Assembly: GCF_000576595.1 (NCBI RefSeq)
Contig: NZ_AWSA01000029.1
Location: 1-56,924, forward strand
From: Intrasporangium oryzae NRRL B-24470
GTDB taxonomy: Bacteria > Actinomycetota > Actinomycetes > Actinomycetales > Dermatophilaceae
Direction of reading: 5' to 3'
DNA length: 56,924 bases
Position numbers and translations under genes: made by a program. This document shows positions 16,608 through 25,261 of this stretch, piece by piece (the first letter of the stretch is position 1; every line of letters begins with the position of its first letter). The notes beneath the pieces were generated by a model, which did not search any database, had not been told where the DNA came from, and was given only the letters and a program-made list of their open reading frames with translations.

Positions 16608-16636
16608 AGCGGCATACGGCCCCTCCGTATGCCGCT
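16608..16636. repeat. perfect hairpin made of two GCGGCATACGG copies
   Basis: Arms 16608-16619 (AGCGGCATACGG) and 16625-16636 pair over 12 bp with a 5-nt loop. Since it lies between divergent genes it is not an obvious terminator. It is two head-to-head copies of the dispersed motif. Confidence 0.7.
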
Positions 16637-16698
16637 CGGCACGTGCGTGAGGCACGCGTGGTGACGTCCACGGCTGAGAGGTTTCGGGGCCGAGTCGT

Positions 16699-16713
16699 TA
16701 TGGTGGCGATGTG
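16699..16713 (+). promoter_or_regulatory. leaderless promoter of the NUDIX gene
   Basis: TATGGT (16699-16704), then six bases, then the GTG at 16711. This decides the start, since no ribosome-binding site is seen in front of it. Confidence 0.55.
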
Positions 16714-17196
16714 ACCGCGCAGCCCATTCCCAGCCACGTGCAGGGGAGGCGTCTGCCCGCGGTCGAGGAGCGCTCTGCCGGAGGGATCATCGTCGACGTC
16801 CGGGAGGGCCTGGCCCTCATCGCGATCATCGCCCGGCGCAACCGCGCCGGGAAGGTCGAGTGGTGCCTGCCCAAGGGTCACGTCGAGCCGGGTGAGACCC
16901 TGGTCGAGACCGCAGCCCGTGAGGTCGCCGAGGAGACTGGCATCATCGGGCGCGTGCTCATCGAGCTCGGCACCATCGACTACTGGTTCGCGACCTCGAC
17001 CAAGCGCGTCCACAAGTACGTGCACCACTACCTTCTCGAGGCCACCGGCGGGGAGCTGACCATCGACAACGACCCCGACCACGAGGCGATCGACGTCGCG
17101 TGGATGCGCCTCGACGAGGTCCACCGGCGGCTCACCTTCCCCAACGAACGTCGCATCGCTCAGGCGGCGTGGAACCGGTTGGCAGGGACGACGTGA
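16711..17196 (+). CDS. NUDIX hydrolase
   Basis: A 161-residue hydrolase of nucleoside-diphosphate-linked compounds. The full NUDIX box is present at about residues 53-75: GHVEPGETLVETAAREVAEE followed by TGI, giving the catalytic REVAEE helix. The protein is of the common origin-proximal actinobacterial type that normally sits divergently next to cca. It starts with GTG at 16711, behind a leaderless promoter, and its stop overlaps the start of the DUF6049 gene (GTGA). The substrate cannot be read from sequence. Confidence 0.93.
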   Translation: MTAQPIPSHVQGRRLPAVEERSAGGIIVDVREGLALIAIIARRNRAGKVEWCLPKGHVEPGETLVETAAREVAEETGIIGRVLIELGTIDYWFATSTKRVHKYVHHYLLEATGGELTIDNDPDHEAIDVAWMRLDEVHRRLTFPNERRIAQAAWNRLAGTT

Positions 17197-19589
17197 ACCA
17201 TCGGGGGTCACGGCGCACCGGGCGCCGAGCGGCCGCCCTCGTCACGCCCGTCTCGCTGCTGCTCGCCCTCTTCGCCGCCCTGGCGGCCGCCCCGGCGGTG
17301 ACCGGCAGCGGCGCGATGGTGGTCGTCGCGTCCACGGAGGCTGCGCCCGTCGGGAAGACCCCGGACGCCCTGCCGAAGGTCGTCCCCGACGCCAACCGGG
17401 CCATCATCACCCTCACCGCCGTCACACCCACCGTCGTCGCCCCCGGGGACGAGGTCGTCATCCGGGGCACGCTCACGGCGCCCGCCTCGGGGCCCCTCAC
17501 CGGCCCGAGCCTGCGGGTCGTCCTCGGCACCGCTGACCTGACCCAGCGCGCCGCGATCGACGCCTGGTCCCGGGGCACGACTGCGGCGGCCGGTCGCGAG
17601 CTCGTCTCCACGCCGGTCGGGAGCGTGGCGGCCGGGCAGACCAAGCCGTTCACCGTGACGCTCCCAGCGGGGAAGGTGAGGTCCACCGAGGCCTTCGCCC
17701 CGCTCCCGATCTCGATCGAGGTCGACCAGGAGGGCGCCACCGTCCCGACCGGCGTGACGCGGACCTTCCTGGCCTGGCAGCAGCGCAAGGAGTACGTCCC
17801 CCTCCAGCTCGCGGCGGTCCTGCCCGTGACGCTCGATCCCGAGCTCGACCTGTTCTCCCGCAACACGGCGACCCGCGAGGCGGCCTGGCGCCGGACGATC
17901 GGCCCCGACTCCCGGATCCGGCGGATCGTCGACGGGACGAAGGGCACGCCCGTCACGCTCGCCGTCGACCCGTCGGTCTTCGGACCCGACACGGGTCTTC
18001 CGGCGCCGACGAAGGCGCCCTCCGCCACGGCGACCACCCCCACCGGGTCCTCGACGGACGCGGGCACACCGACGAGCCCGTCACCGACGCAGACCGGCCA
18101 GGCCGACAGCGTCACGGCCCTGTCCGACCAGCTCGCCGCGCAGCTGCGGGGCCACTCGCTCTGGGCCCTGCCCTACGCGGACGCCGACCTCGCCGCGACG
18201 GTGACGGTCGATCCCACCAACTCGCTCATGCGCCACCTCGTCAACCGGTCGTCGATCGTCGACGCCACCGTCGGGGAGAAGACGAGACGCGACATCGCCT
18301 GGCCCGTCGACGGCCTGCTGCCCCCCGGTCGCGAGCGCGGGCTCAAGACGCTCTTCTCCGCGACGACCGTCCGCAAGCCCGCCGGGATCGTCGTCAACGA
18401 GCAGGCCGTGACCAGCTCGACGGCATACACCCCCACGGCGAGGCGGGTCACCGCCTCGGGGACCCCGCTCCTCGCCTACGACGAGCGGCTCTCCGCCCTC
18501 CTGCCGAACCGTTCCGAGGCCACCCCGGTGCTCTCGACGCAGCGGTTCCTCGCCGAGACGCTCGTGCTCGTCCGCGAGCGCCCCGGCACCCCACGGTCCG
18601 TGCTCCTCGCCGCCCCGCGCACGTACGACCCCGACGAGAGCGGCCTCGCCTCGTTCCTCGCGACGGCGACGAACGTGCCGTGGCTGCAGCCCGTCGACGC
18701 GTCGTCGCTCCTCGCCCGGGGCGGGGGCGACAAGCCCGTCCCGGCCCAGGTGCCGGCCCGTCCCGTCCCGTCCGACGCACCTCCGCCCACGCTCACGGCC
18801 GCCCGGCTCAGGCTCATGGCCGCCCAGCGCGAGACGCTCCTGCGGGTCGCGACGGTCCTCGAGGACGGAGAGGCCTTCGCACGCACCTACGGAGAGCTGC
18901 TCGACGAGCTCGCGAGCGTCCGCTGGCGCTACGAGCCGGAGGCGTGGACCACGCTCGCCAACTCCGTCATCGCCGACACCCGGGCCGCGACGAGCGCCAT
19001 CCGGGTCGTCGGCCGGACCGTCAACTTCCTCGCCGAGAACGGCACCCTCCAGGTGACCGTCGAGAACGGCCTCGACTATGCCGTCGACGACATCCGCCTG
19101 CGTCTCGAGCCGACGAACCCGCGCCTCCAGGTCGTCGAGCAACCCGGCCCGATCACGATCGGGCCGGGGTCGAAGACGAACGTCCCCGTGCGGATCCGGG
19201 CCGTCGCGGCCGGGCGGGCCGACATCCGCGCCTACCTCACGACGTCCGACGGGACGCCGATCGGCTCGCCCGCGGTCATCCCGGTGACGGCCAACCCGAT
19301 CGACGGGACGATCTACTGGGTCGGCGGCATCCTCGTCGGGCTCGTCCTGCTCGCCGGCGTCGCGCGGACGATCTGGCGCGGCACGTCGCGGATCGACGAG
19401 ATCGGTGACATCGACGTCCTCGAGGGCGACCTCGAGGACGCCTCGGCCGCACCCCCCGCCGGGCAGGCAGGGGACTCCGGGTCGGAGGCCTTCGACGAGC
19501 CCTCCGGCGCCTCGCGGGACGAGACCACGTCGGGCGCCAGGCCCGGGTCGGCGACGCACGAAAGGGCGAAGCGCGACGACGAGGCGTGA
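17193..19589 (+). CDS. DUF6049 family exported membrane-anchored protein
   Basis: A 798-residue protein of a family that in actinobacteria stands between NUDIX and murJ. The GTG start overlaps the NUDIX stop. Basic residues and a hydrophobic stretch (LVTPVSLLLALFAALAAAPA) form a signal sequence. A long extracytoplasmic region follows, with a Ser/Thr/Pro-rich linker near residues 270-300 and an Ig-like beta domain near 600-700. A single membrane helix at about residue 706 (YWVGGILVGLVLLAGVA) leads to an acidic cytosolic tail. The role is unknown; conserved linkage to the MurJ/pseudokinase/CwlM genes suggests cell-envelope work. Confidence 0.85.
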   Translation: MNHRGSRRTGRRAAALVTPVSLLLALFAALAAAPAVTGSGAMVVVASTEAAPVGKTPDALPKVVPDANRAIITLTAVTPTVVAPGDEVVIRGTLTAPASGPLTGPSLRVVLGTADLTQRAAIDAWSRGTTAAAGRELVSTPVGSVAAGQTKPFTVTLPAGKVRSTEAFAPLPISIEVDQEGATVPTGVTRTFLAWQQRKEYVPLQLAAVLPVTLDPELDLFSRNTATREAAWRRTIGPDSRIRRIVDGTKGTPVTLAVDPSVFGPDTGLPAPTKAPSATATTPTGSSTDAGTPTSPSPTQTGQADSVTALSDQLAAQLRGHSLWALPYADADLAATVTVDPTNSLMRHLVNRSSIVDATVGEKTRRDIAWPVDGLLPPGRERGLKTLFSATTVRKPAGIVVNEQAVTSSTAYTPTARRVTASGTPLLAYDERLSALLPNRSEATPVLSTQRFLAETLVLVRERPGTPRSVLLAAPRTYDPDESGLASFLATATNVPWLQPVDASSLLARGGGDKPVPAQVPARPVPSDAPPPTLTAARLRLMAAQRETLLRVATVLEDGEAFARTYGELLDELASVRWRYEPEAWTTLANSVIADTRAATSAIRVVGRTVNFLAENGTLQVTVENGLDYAVDDIRLRLEPTNPRLQVVEQPGPITIGPGSKTNVPVRIRAVAAGRADIRAYLTTSDGTPIGSPAVIPVTANPIDGTIYWVGGILVGLVLLAGVARTIWRGTSRIDEIGDIDVLEGDLEDASAAPPAGQAGDSGSEAFDEPSGASRDETTSGARPGSATHERAKRDDEA

Positions 19590-19611
19590 CGCTCCTGACG
19601 TCGTCTCGCCC

Positions 19612-19617
19612 TAGGAT
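19612..19617 (+). promoter_or_regulatory. -10 element upstream of the pseudokinase gene
   Basis: TAGGAT lies 115 bp before the GTG. No murJ gene fills the gap between DUF6049 and this gene, so the pseudokinase and sigM probably start from here. The leader between carries GACGACATCACGAC-like direct repeats (about 19670-19705). Confidence 0.4.
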
Positions 19618-19731
19618 GGCCGCAGAGCGACGCGAAGCGGGAGGCATCCCACCGGGTGGCTCACCAGACGACGACATCACGACGACATCACGACAACACG
19701 AGACGACGACGAGCGAAGGGGTGAGGCGAGG

Positions 19732-21603
19732 GTGCACGGGGTCGGGCCAGGATCGGTGTTCGGGGGCCGCTACGCGGTCACCCTCCGGATGTCCGAGGGC
19801 GCCCACCACGAACGCTGGCGGGCCAGCGACCACACCCTCGACCGCGAGGTCGTCCTCGTCTGCTTCCCCGCCGGCTCGCGGGTCGCGCCCGGTGCCCTCG
19901 ACGCGGCCCGGCGTGCGGCCGGCATCGAGGACCCCCGTCTCGTCCGGGTCCTCGACGTCGGCTCCGACCACGGCATCGGGTTCATCGTCGAGGAGCCGTT
20001 GACCGGCGCCATCCCGATGACCCAGCTGCTCCGGAGCGGCGGCCTGCCACCCGAAGAGGTGCGTCGCCTCACCGGCGAGGCGGCGAGCGCCCTCGAGAAG
20101 GCGAGCCACCGCGGCCTGCACCACCTGGCCCTCACGCCGTGGGCCATCCTCCGGATGCCCGACGGCGGGGTCAAGGTGCGTGGCGTGGCCACCGAGGCCG
20201 CCCTCACCGAGGCGGACATCGTCTCCGACAAGCGGGCCTCGCGAGTCGACGCCATCGGCCTCGTCCGCATCACGTATGCCGGTCTCACCGCCAGGTGGCC
20301 GGCGCGGGCTCTCGACCGGGCCGGACTCGGTCCGGCGATCGGTCTCGAGCCGGCGCCCACCGTCATCGGCGGGTTCGCGGCGCCGTCCGAGATCGTCGCC
20401 GGGGTCCCCAACGACCTCGACATGATCTGCCGGCTGACCCTCAACAACGACCGGGGACCGATCTCCCCCGGCGACCTCGCCCTGCAGATCGCGCCGTGGC
20501 CGCCCGAGCCTCCCGTGTCCGACGGGGCGAGCGGCATCCGCCTGCCCCCCGCCCGAGACGACCAGCGTTCGACGCAGGTCCTTCCGGCCGTCGCGGGCCA
20601 GCCACGAGATCCTCGAAGCACCGCGGACTCCGGCCGGGTCCAGGTCGGACCCGACGGGCGCCCGGTCGGCCCGGGTCCGACTCCGGGAGCCGCAGGCGCG
20701 ACCACGGCGGCCGCGGCCGGTGCCGCGGCGGGTGCTGCGGCGGGTGCTGCGGCCGGTATCGGCAGTCGCGTCGGTTCGTTCGCCCGGGCGGCCGCCGACC
20801 GTGCTGCGGCGCGAGCCGCCGAGCGCCGCTCCGCCAACGACGACTTCCCGGGCGAGGACATCCACCTCACCGAGGCTCTCGACGAGGCGCCGCCGACCCC
20901 GCTCGAGCCACCGGTTCCCGTCTTCGGCCACGGGGTCGAGGAACGCCCGTCCGGCACGCAGTCCCGGATCGCCCTCGCGATCGTCGGGGTTCTCGTCCTC
21001 ATCGCCCTCGTCATCGGGATCAACAACGTCGCCAAGATCGGCACGCACGACGGGACCGTGGCGGGACAGGTGGCCTCGGCGAAGCCGAGCCGAACGACCA
21101 CGACGCAACAGTCGAGCCCCTCGACCACCACCCAGGCGCCGACGACGACGGCGGAGACGCCCGCACCGACCACCCTGGCGATCGTCGGGGGAACGGGCTT
21201 CGACCCCCAGGACGACAACACCGAGGCCGACCAGCTCGTCAAGCTCGTCTACGACGGCGACCCATCCACCGGTTGGCGCTCGCGGTGGTACGGCTCGCCG
21301 ACATACAACCGCCGCAAGGACGGCGTCGGGGTCATCCTCGACCTCAGCGCGCCGACGGCCATCAAGCAGGTGCAGCTCGTCCTTCCCGCCGCCCAAGATG
21401 TGATCGTCTACGCCGCGAACGCCGGCTCGCTCGACGGCGCCCAGCGGATCGGGTCGGTGACCGACGCCCAGGGCACCGTCACGATCAACGCCGACCAGCC
21501 GACGCAGCCGGCGACGAAGCTCATCGTCTGGGTCACGAAGCCGGCCCCCGCCGAGGCGCCCAACCACTACCGAGCGCAGATCAACGAAGTGACGGTGCGC
21601 TGA
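19732..21603 (+). CDS. membrane pseudokinase with discoidin-like extracellular domain (MurJ-partner type)
   Basis: A 623-residue single-pass membrane protein. Residues 1-270 have the kinase fold, but the invariant Lys, HRD and DFG residues are missing (REVVLVCF, HHLALTPWAI, GVKVRG), so it is a pseudokinase. An Ala/Arg-rich linker follows. One membrane helix lies at about 413-432 (ALAIVGVLVLIALVIGI). After a Thr/Pro stalk, residues about 488-623 form a beta domain like the discoidin/carbohydrate-binding domain at the end of mycobacterial MviN (STGWRSRWYGSP, GVILDLSAPTAIKQVQLVL). In mycobacteria these parts are fused to the MurJ flippase, where the phosphorylated pseudokinase recruits FhaA. Here the flippase part is absent. 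The start GTG is the best available, without a strong ribosome-binding site. Confidence 0.8.
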   Translation: MHGVGPGSVFGGRYAVTLRMSEGAHHERWRASDHTLDREVVLVCFPAGSRVAPGALDAARRAAGIEDPRLVRVLDVGSDHGIGFIVEEPLTGAIPMTQLLRSGGLPPEEVRRLTGEAASALEKASHRGLHHLALTPWAILRMPDGGVKVRGVATEAALTEADIVSDKRASRVDAIGLVRITYAGLTARWPARALDRAGLGPAIGLEPAPTVIGGFAAPSEIVAGVPNDLDMICRLTLNNDRGPISPGDLALQIAPWPPEPPVSDGASGIRLPPARDDQRSTQVLPAVAGQPRDPRSTADSGRVQVGPDGRPVGPGPTPGAAGATTAAAAGAAAGAAAGAAAGIGSRVGSFARAAADRAAARAAERRSANDDFPGEDIHLTEALDEAPPTPLEPPVPVFGHGVEERPSGTQSRIALAIVGVLVLIALVIGINNVAKIGTHDGTVAGQVASAKPSRTTTTQQSSPSTTTQAPTTTAETPAPTTLAIVGGTGFDPQDDNTEADQLVKLVYDGDPSTGWRSRWYGSPTYNRRKDGVGVILDLSAPTAIKQVQLVLPAAQDVIVYAANAGSLDGAQRIGSVTDAQGTVTINADQPTQPATKLIVWVTKPAPAEAPNHYRAQINEVTVR

Positions 21604-21605
21604 CG

Positions 21606-22178
21606 TTGGACGGTGTTCGTGCCGTCCCGCTCGCCGACCTGAGCGACCGGGAGCTGCTCGAGGCCCACGTCGCGGGCGAGGCGCAGGCCTTCGGCGAGCT
21701 CTTCCGGCGGCACCGGGACCGGATGTGGGCCGTCGCGCTGCGAACGTGCCGCGACCCTGAGCTCGCCGCCGACGCCGTCCAGGACGGGTTCATCGCAGCC
21801 TTCCGCCGGGCGGACTCGTTCCGGGGCGATGCCGCCGTGACGACCTGGCTGCACCGGATCGTCGTCAACGCCTGCCTCGACCGGCTGCGTCGGCGACGGC
21901 CGACGAGCGAGCTTCCCGAGTACGAGCTCGGCGACCCGCACGACCACCACTCCTCGACCGAGGTCCGGCTCGACGTCCAGCAGGCCCTGGCCCGGCTCCC
22001 CGAGGGGCAGCGGGCGGCCCTCGTGCTCGTCGACATGCACGCGATCCCGGTCGCCGAGGCGGCCGAGATCCTCGGCGTGGCAGAGGGCACGATCAAGTCC
22101 CGGTGCGCCCGCGGCCGGGCCGCCCTCGCCAAGGAGCTCGGGCTCACTCCCGGTCGGCGCGCGGCGCACGAGGTCTGA
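21606..22178 (+). CDS. sigM: ECF RNA polymerase sigma factor SigM
   Basis: A 190-residue group 4 sigma factor. Region 2 is seen in AFGELFRRHRDRMWAVALRT and ELAADAVQDGFIAAFRRADS (with FRGDAAVTTWLHRIVVNACL). Region 4 is LPEGQRAALVLVDMHAIPVA through GVAEGTIKSRCARGRAAL. The start is uncertain: the frame opens just 3 bp after the pseudokinase stop and the first plausible codon is TTG at 21606, so it is probably translated by coupling. Position between the MurJ-pseudokinase locus and trxB is typical of sigM. The next gene is the probable anti-sigma factor. Confidence 0.9.
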   Translation: MDGVRAVPLADLSDRELLEAHVAGEAQAFGELFRRHRDRMWAVALRTCRDPELAADAVQDGFIAAFRRADSFRGDAAVTTWLHRIVVNACLDRLRRRRPTSELPEYELGDPHDHHSSTEVRLDVQQALARLPEGQRAALVLVDMHAIPVAEAAEILGVAEGTIKSRCARGRAALAKELGLTPGRRAAHEV

Positions 22179-22214
22179 ACGCGTGGCCCGAAGCGCCGAA
22201 ACAGCGGTCCCGAT

Positions 22215-22241
22215 GGGAACCACGCCACGCCCGGGCTCGTC
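22215..22241 (+). promoter_or_regulatory. ECF (SigM-type) promoter before the anti-sigma gene
   Basis: GGGAACC (22215-22221), a 16-bp spacer, and CGTC (22238-22241) match the classical ECF promoter form. It would transcribe the anti-sigma gene from about 22250, giving feedback control by SigM. Confidence 0.65.
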
Positions 22242-22399
22242 AGAGACCCGGCGACCGTCCTGCTCGGACCGCGCGCAGCTCGATCCCCGCACCACCCGAC
22301 CCTCCTGACACACATCACCCGCTCCACCAGCACGCCCGGCGGTCTCGAACGGGGCCGACACCGCCACCGTCAGCCGACGCCAGCACGAAGGACAGACCC

Positions 22400-23317
22400 G
22401 TGGACCAGTCCGCGAACACCCCAGAGCCCGACGCCACCGACCCCAGGTCGACGCCCACCCCCGCTGCCGACGACCTCGACCACCACGAGCTCGAGGACGA
22501 AGGTCCGCTGCCCGATCTCGACCCGCTGAGCGAGGCCCGGGTCCGGGCCCTGCTCGCCGCCGCGTCGGACCCGGGACCGATGCCGGGTGATGTCGCCGCG
22601 CGGATCGAGGCCGCCCTGGCCGAGGAGGCACGGCTGCGCGTCGACCCCGCACCGACCCGGGCGATCGACCTCGACGACGCGGTCCTCATCCCCCTGATCC
22701 GCCGGCGCCAACGTCCTCGCCCCCTCCTCGCCGTCGCCGCCGCTGCCGCGGCGGCTGCTGTCGTCGCGGTCGGCGCCTCGGCCCTGCACCTGACGAAGCG
22801 GCCCAACGTCGCCGCGGCCCTCGGGGACACGACGATGACCGCGACCAGCCCCACCCCCACCGGTTCCGCCTCCCTCGGCGACAGGGGGGCGACCATCGGC
22901 ACGCCGGGCCCCGTGCCGTCGAGCCTCCTGCCGACGGGCTCCGTGCCCGTGTCTCCCCTGCCCGGGCCGACGAACGCCAACCTGCACATCCAGGTGAGCG
23001 CCACGGCATACGACGCGGCGTCGCTGCCCACCCTGGCCCGACGGCTGGTGTCCCACCCCGTGCCGGCCCTGCCGCCGCTCGCCGCCGAGGCACCCCATCT
23101 GGGCCCGGTGGCCACCGAGACGGGCCTCACGTCCTGCCTCGGCGCGCTCGGAGTGCCGACGAACCAGCCGGTGCACGCCGACCTGGCCTTCTTCGACGGG
23201 CGGCCCGCCGTCGTCATCGTGTCCTCGTCCGCCTCGGGCGACACCGCGTACGTCGTCGGCCGGACCTGCTCGACGGGCGATGCGCACGTGCTCCACCCCG
23301 CCACACCGGTCCCCTGA
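22400..23317 (+). CDS. probable anti-sigma factor for SigM (single-pass membrane protein)
   Basis: A 305-residue protein. GTG at 22400 follows GAAGGA with 7-nt spacing. Residues 1-110 are cytosolic and acidic, with a helical segment ([37 protein letters not shown]) suited to binding a sigma factor. One membrane helix lies near residues 114-132 ([19 protein letters not shown]). The outside part is Thr/Pro/Ser-rich and ends in a small domain with two Cys ([19 protein letters not shown]). No HxxxCxxC zinc motif is seen, so it is not a ZAS-type anti-sigma. Role inferred from position after sigM and the SigM-type promoter. Confidence 0.7.
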   Translation: MDQSANTPEPDATDPRSTPTPAADDLDHHELEDEGPLPDLDPLSEARVRALLAAASDPGPMPGDVAARIEAALAEEARLRVDPAPTRAIDLDDAVLIPLIRRRQRPRPLLAVAAAAAAAAVVAVGASALHLTKRPNVAAALGDTTMTATSPTPTGSASLGDRGATIGTPGPVPSSLLPTGSVPVSPLPGPTNANLHIQVSATAYDAASLPTLARRLVSHPVPALPPLAAEAPHLGPVATETGLTSCLGALGVPTNQPVHADLAFFDGRPAVVIVSSSASGDTAYVVGRTCSTGDAHVLHPATPVP

Positions 23318-23397
23318 ACCACACCGACCACTCCATTCACACCATCCACCGGGCCCCGCCACCGGCCCGCCATGCGCGACGCGCCGGCGGGGGGCGG

Positions 23398-23424
23398 GGG
23401 AACAACGAGCACCTAGGATCGGTT
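23398..23424 (+). promoter_or_regulatory. sigma-R/H-like promoter of trxB, overlapping a housekeeping -10
   Basis: GGGAAC (23398-23403), an 18-bp spacer and GTT (23422-23424) fit the form used by the thiol-stress sigma factors SigR/SigH, known regulators of trxB in other actinobacteria. A TAGGAT hexamer (23414-23419) inside it could serve the main sigma factor. Leader of about 110 nt before the ATG. Confidence 0.5.
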
Positions 23425-23541
23425 GTGGCCTACGCGGGCCTCAGTCGGACGAAAGCCGACCATCCAGCCCGCAGCACCGCCCGTCCTGGCCAGTTCCAGC
23501 AACCGGGCACCGCACACGAGCGTTCTCGAGGAGCACCACGT

Positions 23542-24624
23542 ATGTCCGACGTCCGCAACGTCATCATCATCGGCTCCGGCCCGGCCGGCTACACCGCCGC
23601 CGTGTACGCCGCCCGCGCCAACCTGGCGCCTCTCGTCTTCGAGGGCGCGGTCACGGCCGGCGGCGCCCTGATGAACACGACCGAGGTCGAGAACTTCCCG
23701 GGGTTCCGTGACGGCATCATGGGTCCGGACCTCATGGAGAACATGCGCGCCCAGGCCGAGCGCTTCGGTGCCGAGCTCGTCACCGACGACGTCACCGCGG
23801 TCTCCCTCGACGGCGACATCAAGACGGTCACCGATGGTGAGGGCACCGTCCACCGGGCCAGGGCGGTCATCCTCGCGATGGGCTCGGCCTACCGCGAGCT
23901 CGGCCTGCCCAACGAGAAGGAGCTCTCCGGCCACGGCGTGAGCTGGTGTGCGACGTGTGACGGCTTCTTCTTCCGCGACCAGGACATCGCGGTCGTGGGC
24001 GGCGGCGACTCGGCCATCGAGGAGGCGACCTTCCTGACGAAGTTCGCCCGCACGGTGACGATCATCCACCGCCGCGACGAGCTGCGCGCGAGCAAGATCA
24101 TGGCCGACCGCGCGCTCTCCAACGACAAGATCCGCTTCGCCTGGAACTCCGAGGTGGCCGAGATCCACGGCGACGGCAAGCTCACCGGCGTGACCCTGCG
24201 CGACACGCAGACGGGCGAGACCCGCGCGCTCGCCGTCACCGGGCTCTTCGTCGCCATCGGGCACGACCCCCGCAACGAGCTGCTCCGCACGGGTGAGGCC
24301 GCCGAGGTCGCCCTCGACGAGGCCGGCTACGTCCTCGTCGACGGCCGCTCCACGCGCACCAACGTTCCCGGGGTCTTCGCCTGCGGCGACCTCGTCGACC
24401 ACACGTACCGCCAGGCGATCACCGCTGCGGGATCCGGCTGCTCGGCCGCCCTCGACGCCGAGCACTACCTCGCCGCCCTCGTGGACACCTCCACCCCCAC
24501 GGCCGCGGCGGCCGAGGCCCGCCGGATCGACGAGTCCGACCCCGTCGAGGAGCCCGCCGAGGGCGCCCTGTCCGCGGCGACCTCCGCCCTGTTCACGACC
24601 ACCGTCGTCGGCAGGCACTCCTAG
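23542..24624 (+). CDS. trxB: thioredoxin-disulfide reductase
   Basis: A 360-residue FAD/NADPH enzyme that reduces thioredoxin. FAD motif [19 protein letters not shown] near the start, NADPH motif [11 protein letters not shown], redox pair CATC near residue 136, and the FAD end motif [20 protein letters not shown]. The C-terminus runs about 45 residues beyond the catalytic unit ([20 protein letters not shown] and following), slightly longer than usual. ATG at 23542 follows GAGGAG at 8 nt; the frame upstream is not conserved-looking. First gene of the trxB-trxA pair. Confidence 0.96.
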   Translation: MSDVRNVIIIGSGPAGYTAAVYAARANLAPLVFEGAVTAGGALMNTTEVENFPGFRDGIMGPDLMENMRAQAERFGAELVTDDVTAVSLDGDIKTVTDGEGTVHRARAVILAMGSAYRELGLPNEKELSGHGVSWCATCDGFFFRDQDIAVVGGGDSAIEEATFLTKFARTVTIIHRRDELRASKIMADRALSNDKIRFAWNSEVAEIHGDGKLTGVTLRDTQTGETRALAVTGLFVAIGHDPRNELLRTGEAAEVALDEAGYVLVDGRSTRTNVPGVFACGDLVDHTYRQAITAAGSGCSAALDAEHYLAALVDTSTPTAAAAEARRIDESDPVEEPAEGALSAATSALFTTTVVGRHS

Positions 24625-24726
24625 TCTCGGGGCACACCCGAAACTCACCGCGCCCCTGTCCCCCACCCCCCACCCGCGGCACGTGACGCGGCCCGCAACC
24701 CAGCGGCATACCGAAAAGGAACCTTC

Positions 24727-25050
24727 ATGGCACTGAAGTCCACGACCGATGCGACCTTCGCCGACGACGTCCTCCTGAGCGAGAAGCCCGTCCTCGTCGA
24801 CTTCTGGGCCACATGGTGCGGGCCGTGCCGCAAGGTCGCCCCGATCCTCGAGGAGATCGCCGCGCAGTACGGCGACAAGATCGAGGTCGTCAAGCTCGAC
24901 ACCGACGAGAACCAGCACACCGCCGCGCAGTACGGCGTGGTGTCGATCCCGACGCTCAACGTCTACGTCAAGGGCCAGGTCGTCAAGTCGATCATCGGCG
25001 CGCACCCCAAGCCCAAGCTGCTCCGTGAGCTCGAGGAGTTCATCGGCTGA
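24727..25050 (+). CDS. trxA: thioredoxin
   Basis: A 107-residue thioredoxin with the active site WCGPC in FWATWCGPCRKVAPILEEIA and the cis-Pro in VVSIPTLNVYVKG. ATG at 24727 is preceded by AAAAGGA. The 102-bp gap from trxB has no obvious terminator apart from one GGCATAC motif, so the two are likely cotranscribed. It supplies electrons to ribonucleotide reductase and repairs disulfides in the cytosol. Confidence 0.96.
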   Translation: MALKSTTDATFADDVLLSEKPVLVDFWATWCGPCRKVAPILEEIAAQYGDKIEVVKLDTDENQHTAAQYGVVSIPTLNVYVKGQVVKSIIGAHPKPKLLRELEEFIG

Positions 25051-25261
25051 GACGCCGTCCCCACGGCGATGCTCGTCGCCGTGCCCGGAATCGCCCCACG
25101 TGCCCTTTGCGGCCGTGGGGCGTCCGGCATGGGGCATCCTTGGAGGGGTCCGCACGGCGCCACCACCTCTGCGCGCCGGCCCGACCAGCACACCGATCGT
25201 CCGTAGCCATCCGCCCGACGAGGCGAGCGTGGCCCACATCCTTTCTGGAAGGGAGCCGCCG

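Larger units (their letters stand above)
16234..16710. other. 477 bp divergent intergenic region, relatively AT-rich
   Basis: Between the toxin operon and the NUDIX gene. It holds the minus-strand promoter (16287-16315), an imperfect long inverted repeat (about 16372-16412), a perfect 12-bp hairpin (16608-16636) and the leaderless NUDIX promoter (16699-16704). Parts between about 16280 and 16560 are less GC-rich than the surroundings. Short open frames occur on both strands, but I could not assign any, and there is no clear insertion-sequence end. Confidence 0.6.

Noticed and set aside
16428..16655. Short minus-strand frames in the gap, possible transposase remnant
   Set aside because: The peptide looked faintly like a transposase end, but there are no inverted ends or target duplication.
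16324..17211. Minus-strand frame across the NUDIX gene and the gap before it
   Set aside because: Mostly antisense to NUDIX; the part in the gap has no recognisable domain.
22103..22399. N-terminal extension of the anti-sigma protein overlapping sigM
   Set aside because: It lacks a start with ribosome-binding site, whereas GTG 22400 has GAAGGA at good spacing, and an ECF promoter lies in between.
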